DNA of 55,489 nucleotides from Alphaproteobacteria bacterium (GTDB taxonomy: Bacteria; Pseudomonadota; Alphaproteobacteria; JABAAW01): assembly GCA_014238535.1 (NCBI GenBank), contig JABAAW010000006.1, positions 1-55,489 of the forward strand, in the 5' to 3' direction. Below the pieces are notes generated by a model. It saw nothing but the letters and a program-made list of their open reading frames with translations. It searched no databases and was not told the DNA's origin. The translations under genes were made by a program, and so were the position numbers. Positions within the stretch are counted from its first letter, which is position 1, and the number at the start of each line of letters is the position of its first letter. Shown here one piece after another: positions 49,894 to 55,489 of the stretch.

Positions 49894-50092
49894 TATACCT
49901 TATTATGGGATTGCATACCACTTTTGTGCCTTAAGGTCAAGAAGCGATACGATACTGCCGATAATTCCGAAGATGTTTTTGCAGACGAGCGCATAAGGTT
50001 ATAGACTGAATAGCTAGTTCGCTATGATATGTTTCCCTATGGCGGGGTCGTATGAGTAATAGTTTATCTATTGATAGCCTTGAGGTGTAGAA

Positions 50093-50182
50093 ATGAGAAG
50101 TTTTGCCTTTGTCCTTATTTTGCTAATTCTCTCTGCGCTTGCGCTTTATTGGACATTTTTTCCACCGGTTTTTCCCACTTGA
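50093..50182 (+). CDS. Possible 29-residue single-pass membrane peptide
   Basis: An ATG at 50093 with GAGG about eight bases upstream opens a 29-codon frame that is almost wholly hydrophobic: a short MRSF start, a Leu/Ile/Ala helix of about 18 residues, then WTFFPPVFPT. It stops seven bases before the trpF start, so it could couple translation of trpF or be a leader peptide. No Trp-codon cluster typical of trp attenuation exists (one Trp only). Confidence 0.45.
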   Translation: MRSFAFVLILLILSALALYWTFFPPVFPT

Positions 50183-50188
50183 AAGCGC

Positions 50189-50872
50189 GTGGAAGTTAAG
50201 ATATGTGGCATCACGAATGCGGAGGATGCGAGGAATAGTGTTGCGTTGGGAGCGACGATGCTTGGCATTGTTTTCGCGAAGGGTTCTGCGCGCTACCTTC
50301 CTGTTGCGCGAGCGCGCGAGCTAGTATCCGAGTGCCCGCGCTCCTTCTGCTTTGTTGGAGTTTTTGTCGATGAGGAAGCCTCGCATATACGCGAGGTCGC
50401 CACTAGGGTCGGTCTCAAGAAGATACAACTGCATGGTGTAGAGTCTCCGAGTTTTTGTGGTAGTTTTTCGCTCCCTGTGATCAAAGCCTTTAGAGTCGCC
50501 AATGCTTCTAGTAATTCTTCTAGTAATGCTTCTGAAAATGATTCTTGCGATGATTTGGGACAAGAAGCAGATAGAGCCCCGCGATTTTACACCCGCGTTG
50601 AGTCGCATTTATTCGATAGCAAGAGCGGAGGCAGCGGTAGTAGTTTTGATTGGCAACGGTTGAACTTGCTCGATCGTATTAAGCCGTGGATTCTAGCGGG
50701 TGGCTTAAAGGCGGAGAACATAGCGCGAGCGGTCTCGATTGTGCGGCCGGATGGTGTTGACCTTTCTAGTTCTGTTGCGCGAGACGATGATATTCGGCGC
50801 AAGGATTACACTAAGATAGAGACTTTCATCCGTGCTCTGAGAACAGAGTGCGCTCGCAGCACTACTTGCTAG
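50189..50872 (+). CDS. trpF: Phosphoribosylanthranilate isomerase
   Basis: TrpF isomerises phosphoribosylanthranilate in tryptophan synthesis. The 227-residue barrel enzyme has the catalytic Cys6 in KICGIT, IQLHG, the catalytic Asp143 in LFDSKSGGSGSSFDW, and ILAGGLKAENI near the C-terminus. The end motif reads GVDLSSSV instead of the usual DVSSGVE. Residues 105-129 are an Asn/Ser/Asp-rich insertion not found in the family core, encoded by short TCTAGTAAT-like repeats. The start is GTG at 50189. trpB and trpA, often next to trpF, are absent; mutM follows instead. Confidence 0.93.
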   Translation: MEVKICGITNAEDARNSVALGATMLGIVFAKGSARYLPVARARELVSECPRSFCFVGVFVDEEASHIREVATRVGLKKIQLHGVESPSFCGSFSLPVIKAFRVANASSNSSSNASENDSCDDLGQEADRAPRFYTRVESHLFDSKSGGSGSSFDWQRLNLLDRIKPWILAGGLKAENIARAVSIVRPDGVDLSSSVARDDDIRRKDYTKIETFIRALRTECARSTTC

Positions 50873-50896
50873 AAGCACTTACGGTTGCTATTTGCT

Positions 50897-51766
50897 ATGC
50901 CGGAGTTACCTGAAGTTGAGACCATTCGCCGTTACCTATGCTCCTGTTTAGTAGATCGCTGCATCTCGAGCGTCCGCCTAGCGCGCAAGGATTTGCGTTT
51001 TCCGTTTCCTGCGCGTTTTTGCGAAAGACTTGCTGGTGCGCGTATTACGGCATTGAAACGGCGTGGTAAGTATTTAGCTATTTTTTGCGTTAAGGATGAT
51101 ACGAGTTTCATCTGGCTAGTGCATTTAGGCATGTCTGGACGTCTGCTATGGTTTTCTGAAGGAGCGGATGGTTTAGGTATAGATCATAGACATGTTTGCG
51201 CCGATATGGTTTGTGGAGGAGCGCTATGCTACGATGATGTGCGCCGCTTTGGCTTTATGGATTTATGCGCGGGCACTGATATGGATAATGACTGCGAGCG
51301 CCTGCGTCATCTAGGCATAGAACCACTGTCGAATAGGTTTAACGGGCGTTGGCTATGGGAAGAAGTTTCTAAGAAATCTAAATCCAGCAAGAATAGCGGA
51401 GGCAAGGCTATCAAGGATATTTTAATGGATCAGCGTTATGTTGCGGGTCTTGGCAACATTTATGTAACCGAGTGTTTATGGGATGCTATGGTTCATCCGA
51501 TGCGCAAGATTCATGACTTAACTTTAGATGAGTGCGAGCAAATAGTTAAAGGCGTTAGAAAAGTATTAAGGCTTGCGATCGATGCTGGCGGCAGTTCCCT
51601 TCGCGACTATCGACAGGGTGACGGCTCGTTGGGTTATTTTCAATTGATGCTACGCGCGTATGCGAGAGCTGGCAAGGAGTGCTTGCGCGTGGGGTGCGAT
51701 GGCACAATTAATAAGATTACGATAGGTGGTAGGTCTAGTTTTTTTTGCTCAAAGTTAAAAACATAA
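50897..51766 (+). CDS. mutM: Formamidopyrimidine-DNA glycosylase with incomplete zinc finger
   Basis: MutM (Fpg) removes oxidised purines such as 8-oxoguanine from DNA. The start must be the ATG at 50897, since the enzyme needs Pro2 as nucleophile, here in MPELPEVETIRR. Core motifs are intact: the Lys loop with LKRRGKYL, HLGMSGRL and the helix-two-turn-helix with LMDQRYVAGLGNIYVTE. The C-terminal zinc finger is degenerate: CLRVGC, then IGGRSSFFCSKLKT, so the fourth cysteine of the normal C-x2-C ... C-x2-C is replaced by Leu and the first spacing is four residues. Zinc binding may be weakened. Confidence 0.94.
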   Translation: MPELPEVETIRRYLCSCLVDRCISSVRLARKDLRFPFPARFCERLAGARITALKRRGKYLAIFCVKDDTSFIWLVHLGMSGRLLWFSEGADGLGIDHRHVCADMVCGGALCYDDVRRFGFMDLCAGTDMDNDCERLRHLGIEPLSNRFNGRWLWEEVSKKSKSSKNSGGKAIKDILMDQRYVAGLGNIYVTECLWDAMVHPMRKIHDLTLDECEQIVKGVRKVLRLAIDAGGSSLRDYRQGDGSLGYFQLMLRAYARAGKECLRVGCDGTINKITIGGRSSFFCSKLKT

Positions 51767-51785
51767 TTAAATTATAAAAAATAAG

Positions 51786-51812
51786 AATTAACAGATCAAT
51801 GGATAGTTAATT
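51786..51812. terminator. Weak bidirectional hairpin between mutM and the permease gene
   Basis: AATTAAC (51786-51792) pairs with GTTAATT (51806-51812) around a 13-nt loop in an AT-rich gap between two convergent genes. The position suits a bidirectional terminator, though the stem is short and AT-rich. Confidence 0.35.
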
Positions 51813-51825
51813 ATTTTACCTATTG

Positions 51826-52617
51826 TTATTGTAGAAGTAGAACGATTGCTATCGCCAAGGTTGCGCCGCAGACAAGAAGCCATAGGGCAAAGATAGACAC
51901 GCGTAAGGCAATAAGGCTACCGAATCCTGCGCCAACTATCTGCCCTAGTGCCATCACGATCCAGGCACGCCAGGCGAAGCCAGCGGCGAGCGCAAATATT
52001 AATATTGCTCCGATGTTACTAGACATATTTAGTATCCGCACTAGTGCGATGCTAACTCGCAAACCCACATTCTTAATATCGGTAAGCACCACTAGATAGA
52101 AAGTGCCAGCCCCCGGACCAAAAAGCCCGTCGTAATATGCGATAATATAGAATAGAAAATTAGAGAAGATATTTATTTTTTTTGAAGATTTATTTTTATA
52201 TTTAGATTCAGATTTTTTATTTATATTAATTTTTTGCCGATAAGCATTCAACGCAAAGGATATAGCTGTAAGGATAAGCACGATTGGGATTGCTAACTCC
52301 AAGATGCGTGTATCTATTTTTGTTGCGCAAAAAGCTCCTAGCATACCGCCGATGGCACAGGGTATTGCGTATTTTACCAGCATTTCCCGTAGTGTTATAG
52401 ACGAGTATAACCCTGCCCTAGCGTAGCGAATAGTTGCGACCACCTTTCCGACTGTACTCTGTAGTTTATTTGTAGCCAAAGCCTGAATGGGATTGACGCC
52501 GTATAAGAGCAAAGCTGGCAGACCGATCAAGCCGCCGCCGCCGGCGACTGCATCGATCGCCCCCGCGCAGATTGCGGCTAGGAACAACAGTCCCAGCTCA
52601 AGAGTAAATAAGTCCAT
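51826..52617 (-). CDS. TauE/SafE-family (TSUP) membrane permease
   Basis: The 263-residue protein has about eight membrane segments and the family signature near the start (AGAIDAVAGGGGLIGLPALL, then NPIQALATNKLQSTVG), seen in the TauE/SafE/YfcA group of putative anion or organosulfonate exporters. The middle has a Lys/Ser-rich cytoplasmic loop (INKKSESKYKNKSSKK, about 132-150). FGPGAGTFYL marks the second repeat. Substrate is unknown, and neighbours (mutM, cobD) do not suggest one. Confidence 0.88.
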   Translation of the reverse strand: MDLFTLELGLLFLAAICAGAIDAVAGGGGLIGLPALLLYGVNPIQALATNKLQSTVGKVVATIRYARAGLYSSITLREMLVKYAIPCAIGGMLGAFCATKIDTRILELAIPIVLILTAISFALNAYRQKININKKSESKYKNKSSKKINIFSNFLFYIIAYYDGLFGPGAGTFYLVVLTDIKNVGLRVSIALVRILNMSSNIGAILIFALAAGFAWRAWIVMALGQIVGAGFGSLIALRVSIFALWLLVCGATLAIAIVLLLQ

Positions 52618-52631
52618 CGAAGGTTATAGTT

Positions 52632-53768
52632 TTAAGAGTATAACTCGAAGATTATAGCTATAGTCACTAATAGTGCGCACAAGCATAGCATAGCATAGTT
52701 GATGGTATGCCGCGCACGACTTATGTGATTGGTGCTGCATCTTGCGGAGCCGCCCCCGATCCATCTTCCGACCTTCCAGGTTTCTCCGTTTATTTTATAC
52801 AACCTCTCGCCTGCGAGTTTGATGTTTAGCGCGCCAGCCAATGCTGCTTCGGTATGCGGAGCGTTAGGAGAAGATTGGAAACCGCCCCGTGCCCAAGTTA
52901 TGACGGATGGAGCGAAGATGAGCACCGATTTAATCGCGCGCCAGCCTGAGCCTTTAGGCGTAAGGAATGCGGCGATACATATTCCGAATGCGCTGATACG
53001 CGCGGGCACTATATTTGCGATATCGTCGAGTCTGGCAGCGAAGCGACCGAATTCTGCGTAGCGCTCGAAGCGATAACCGAACTGGCTATCGAGTGTATTT
53101 ACGGCTTTATAGAAGAAGATACCGGGCAACCCGAACAACAAGTAGTAAGATAGAGGAGCGATAGAACCGTCGGAGAAATTTTCAGCTAGGCTTTCCATAG
53201 CGGCTCGCGCTACTGCGTATCGAGATAGACTTTTGGTTTCGCGTCCGACGATATGCGCTAGTTTCCGCCTTGCCCCTACTAGGTCTCGTGCGCGTAGCCG
53301 GCTTTCGATACTTGCGACATGCCTATCGAGAGCTGCGTGTGAGATCAACCATGCGCAAAAGAAGGCGTGCGCGAGCAACAAGAGTATCATCGCTATTATG
53401 GTAGAGTTCAATGGTAGAACTAACGAGGATTGTATCAAGGCTTGTGTTACTGCTTGTATCAGAAGCTCCAGCGCAAGACCTACTATAGCGGCTAGCATGA
53501 CTAGGATTAGGCTCCATGACAAGCCGCGCCAAAAGCGAGATGAGCCGACGAGGATATGCGTTTTTTTTAGCGAAGTATTTAGTAGCCCCTCGCCAAACGC
53601 GGCGAGAGAACCGAATATAGCGACGGGATGTGCGTAGCCAAGTAGGGATTTTTGTAAGGATTTGCTTTGCTCTAATATGCGATCGCCACACAATGCTAGC
53701 AAGCAGACGACTGCGCGTAGCGAGAATATGCAGACGAGTGCGCTCGCTTGGTATAGGCTATCACTCAT
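52632..53768 (-). CDS. cobD: Adenosylcobinamide-phosphate synthase (CbiB/CobD)
   Basis: This inner-membrane enzyme attaches the aminopropanol linker to adenosylcobyric acid in cobalamin synthesis. The 378-residue protein has several membrane segments and family motifs: HPVAIFGSL near residue 46, SLAENFSDGSIAPLSYYLLFGLPG (split around residue 200), ARLDDIANIVPARI, and SPNAPHTEAALAGAL near residue 305. The first Asp of the usual DPxxLPHP-type start is not obvious. It lies 14 bp after the TauE/SafE gene in reading order reversed, so both may share a transcript. No other cobalamin gene is in the window. Confidence 0.9.
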   Translation of the reverse strand: MSDSLYQASALVCIFSLRAVVCLLALCGDRILEQSKSLQKSLLGYAHPVAIFGSLAAFGEGLLNTSLKKTHILVGSSRFWRGLSWSLILVMLAAIVGLALELLIQAVTQALIQSSLVLPLNSTIIAMILLLLAHAFFCAWLISHAALDRHVASIESRLRARDLVGARRKLAHIVGRETKSLSRYAVARAAMESLAENFSDGSIAPLSYYLLFGLPGIFFYKAVNTLDSQFGYRFERYAEFGRFAARLDDIANIVPARISAFGICIAAFLTPKGSGWRAIKSVLIFAPSVITWARGGFQSSPNAPHTEAALAGALNIKLAGERLYKINGETWKVGRWIGGGSARCSTNHISRARHTINYAMLCLCALLVTIAIIFELYS

Positions 53769-53855
53769 GGAAAGGATAGTGCTCGCCTTGTTTTTTTTAT
53801 AATATACATATATTATGTACTCGCATTACGATTCCTGCATTACGATTTCTGCATT

Positions 53856-54329
53856 ATGCTTCTAGACTATAATTTTCAGCCTATGATAGTAGCGATGAGA
53901 CTACGAGAAGGCTTGCAAACGAGCGAACAAGACTTCCTCCTGCAAGAAAGCATGCTAGTATCGACTGGCTCCCCCTCCCGCAGGCAGCCAAATGAGAGGG
54001 CAAATAAGAGGGAAGAGTCTAACGCCTCGCCTGATAGTGATTTACTTTTGAGTGAGCGAGAGAAGGTTGAACCGCCGTCGCAATATAAGGTTTTACTAAT
54101 TAACGATGATTACACGCCGATGGATTTTGTGATAGATATTTTAGAAGATTTATTTAACCTGCCCCGCTTGGAGGCGATTGATATTATGCTACAAGTTCAT
54201 AATAAAGGCATAGGGGTTTGCGGTTTATTTCCCTATGAGATAGCGGAGACGAAGGCAAGGCAAGTTATGATTTTAGCTCGCAAGAACGAACATCCCCTGC
54301 AATGCGTTGTTGAGAAGGAGAAGGCTTGA
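53856..54329 (+). CDS. clpS: ClpS adaptor of the ClpAP protease
   Basis: ClpS delivers N-end-rule substrates to ClpA. The core (about residues 76-155) is clear: [15 protein letters not shown], then [22 protein letters not shown] and [11 protein letters not shown]. The Asp-Asp-Tyr-Thr and Met-x-x-Val-His pocket residues that bind N-terminal residues are present. At 157 residues it has a long, low-complexity N-terminal part; in-frame ATGs at 53883, 53895 and 53952 would shorten it, and none has a strong ribosome site. A TATAAT at 53798-53803 may be its -10. Its TGA overlaps the clpA ATG. Confidence 0.92.
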   Translation: MLLDYNFQPMIVAMRLREGLQTSEQDFLLQESMLVSTGSPSRRQPNERANKREESNASPDSDLLLSEREKVEPPSQYKVLLINDDYTPMDFVIDILEDLFNLPRLEAIDIMLQVHNKGIGVCGLFPYEIAETKARQVMILARKNEHPLQCVVEKEKA

Positions 54330-55489
54330 TGCTTTCGGACTCGCTTGAGAAGACACTGCATCGTGCTATGGAGAACGCACATAAGCGCAAGCACGAGTAT
54401 GCTACGCTAGAACACCTATTGCTTGCCTTGATCGATGATCGAGATGCGAGTGCGGTTATGCGCGCCTGTGGTCTTGATTTAGAACAGCTTGGTCGCGAGT
54501 TGAAGACTTATATTGATGGCGACTTAGGTTTTTTGGTTTCTGCGACCCCGAAGGATACACGCCCGACGGCTGGCTTCCAACGAGTGTTGCAACGCTCTGC
54601 TGTGCATGTGCAGTCGTCTGAGCAAAGCGAGGTAACTGGAGCGAACATTTTGGTAGCGTTATTTTCGGAACGCGAGAGTCATGCGGTCTATTTCCTGCAA
54701 CGCCAAGAGATGACACGTTTAGATGCGATAAACTACATCAGTCACGGCATTGCGAAGGTGCCTGGTATAGGTGATCAGCTGAGCGTAGCGGAGGATGATT
54801 TACGCGAGAAGAGTGCAAATAAGGTAGCGCGCGAGCATCGCTCTGCGCTTTCGTCGTGGTGCATTGATCTGAACGAGAAGGCGCGTAGTGGCAATGTTGA
54901 TCCGCTTATAGGTCGTAGCGAAGAGGTTTCGCGCACGATGCAAGTTTTAGCGCGTAGGACTAAGAACAATCCGCTTTTGGTTGGCGATCCTGGTGTTGGA
55001 AAGACGGCGATAGTCGAGGGTTTAGCGTTGAAGATAGTGAGTAGCGAAAAGGAAGAAGAGTCTTCGAAGGAACGAAGTTGCACTTTATCTGGCAAAAGGA
55101 TTTTTGCTTTGGATATGGGCGCGCTGATAGCGGGCACGCGCTATCGTGGTGATTTTGAGGAACGCCTTAAGAAGATTATCAAGGAGCTAGAGTCTTGCGA
55201 AGACGCGATTCTTTTTATAGACGAGATTCACACGATTGTTGGGGCTGGAGCTACCTCAGGTGGTGCATTGGACGCCTCCAACCTACTGAAGCCTGCGCTT
55301 GCGAGCGCGAGTTTGCGCTGCATAGGGGCGACGACACACAAAGAATATCGTCAAGCATTTGAGAAGGACCGAGCACTATCGCGGCGCTTTCAGAAGGTAG
55401 AGGTTGGCGAGCCTACGAACGAGGAGAGTGTTTTAATCCTACAAGGCTTGAGTAAGCGCTATGAAGATTTTCACAAGTTGCGCTACACG
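54329..55489 (+). CDS. clpA: ATP-dependent Clp protease ATP-binding subunit ClpA (5' part)
   Basis: ClpA is the AAA+ unfoldase that feeds substrates to ClpP. The frame is open from the ATG at 54329 to the window end (387 codons; family about 750-770), so the second ATPase domain lies outside. Present are the N-domain with two Clp repeats (about 1-145), where ClpS docks, and the D1 module with Walker A GDPGVGKT near 217-224 and Walker B LFIDEIH near 293-299, followed by the sensor region [10 protein letters not shown]. The N-domain and the one-base overlap with clpS mark it as ClpA rather than ClpB or ClpC. Confidence 0.96.
   Translation, partial: MLSDSLEKTLHRAMENAHKRKHEYATLEHLLLALIDDRDASAVMRACGLDLEQLGRELKTYIDGDLGFLVSATPKDTRPTAGFQRVLQRSAVHVQSSEQSEVTGANILVALFSERESHAVYFLQRQEMTRLDAINYISHGIAKVPGIGDQLSVAEDDLREKSANKVAREHRSALSSWCIDLNEKARSGNVDPLIGRSEEVSRTMQVLARRTKNNPLLVGDPGVGKTAIVEGLALKIVSSEKEEESSKERSCTLSGKRIFALDMGALIAGTRYRGDFEERLKKIIKELESCEDAILFIDEIHTIVGAGATSGGALDASNLLKPALASASLRCIGATTHKEYRQAFEKDRALSRRFQKVEVGEPTNEESVLILQGLSKRYEDFHKLRYT

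Overview
The window looks like chromosomal DNA of a flagellated alphaproteobacterium. The main signs are a full division and cell-wall (dcw) cluster running from mraZ to ftsZ, an FtsZ with a long linker and the terminal peptide IPAFLRRQ, the neighbourhoods ubiA-rsmE-gshA and lipA-coq10, a CarD-type regulator, and meso-DAP-type MurE. No database search was possible, so the genus is not called. The plus strand looks rich in G and T for most of its length whichever way genes point, which suggests it is one replication strand (inference).

Layout. 0.2-3.3 kb: argE, a CarD-family regulator and a FecR-domain protein. 3.6-5.5 kb: rplU-rpmA-obgE, then tRNA-Tyr. 5.5-6.3 kb: gene-free, palindrome-rich tandem repeats. 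6.3-7.2 kb: a small membrane protein followed by an M15 peptidase, resembling a phage lysis cassette. 7.4-9.1 kb: tRNA-Gly, tRNA-Trp, tpiA and an XRE-cupin regulator. 9.2-17.6 kb: a glycosyltransferase and pseudaminic-acid genes pseB, pseC, pseG, pseI, pseF. This cluster is split by an AT-rich orphan gene, possibly a PD-(D/E)XK nuclease, that lies between repeat-rich stretches. No PseH-like acetyltransferase is visible.

17.6-22.2 kb: three tandem paralogous two-transmembrane proteins with near-identical ends and divergent middles, plus an unrecognised soluble protein. This is the best candidate for an undescribed system in the window. 22.2-26.6 kb, minus strand: ubiA, a LysM protein, fliQ, fliR, flhB. 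26.7-28.9 kb, plus strand: rsmE and gshA.

28.9-49.8 kb, minus strand: mraZ-rsmH-ftsL-ftsI-murE-murF-mraY-murD-ftsW-murG-murC-murB-ddl-ftsQ-ftsA-ftsZ-lipA-coq10. Many of these genes overlap by four bases, so transcription as one or a few long units with coupled translation is likely. Together they make lipid II, polymerise it at the septum and build the Z ring. 50.1-55.5 kb: a tiny membrane ORF, trpF, mutM, a TauE/SafE permease, cobD/cbiB, clpS, and clpA cut by the window edge.

Flagellar export genes and pseudaminic acid genes in one window fit flagellin glycosylation, but no flagellin gene is seen here.
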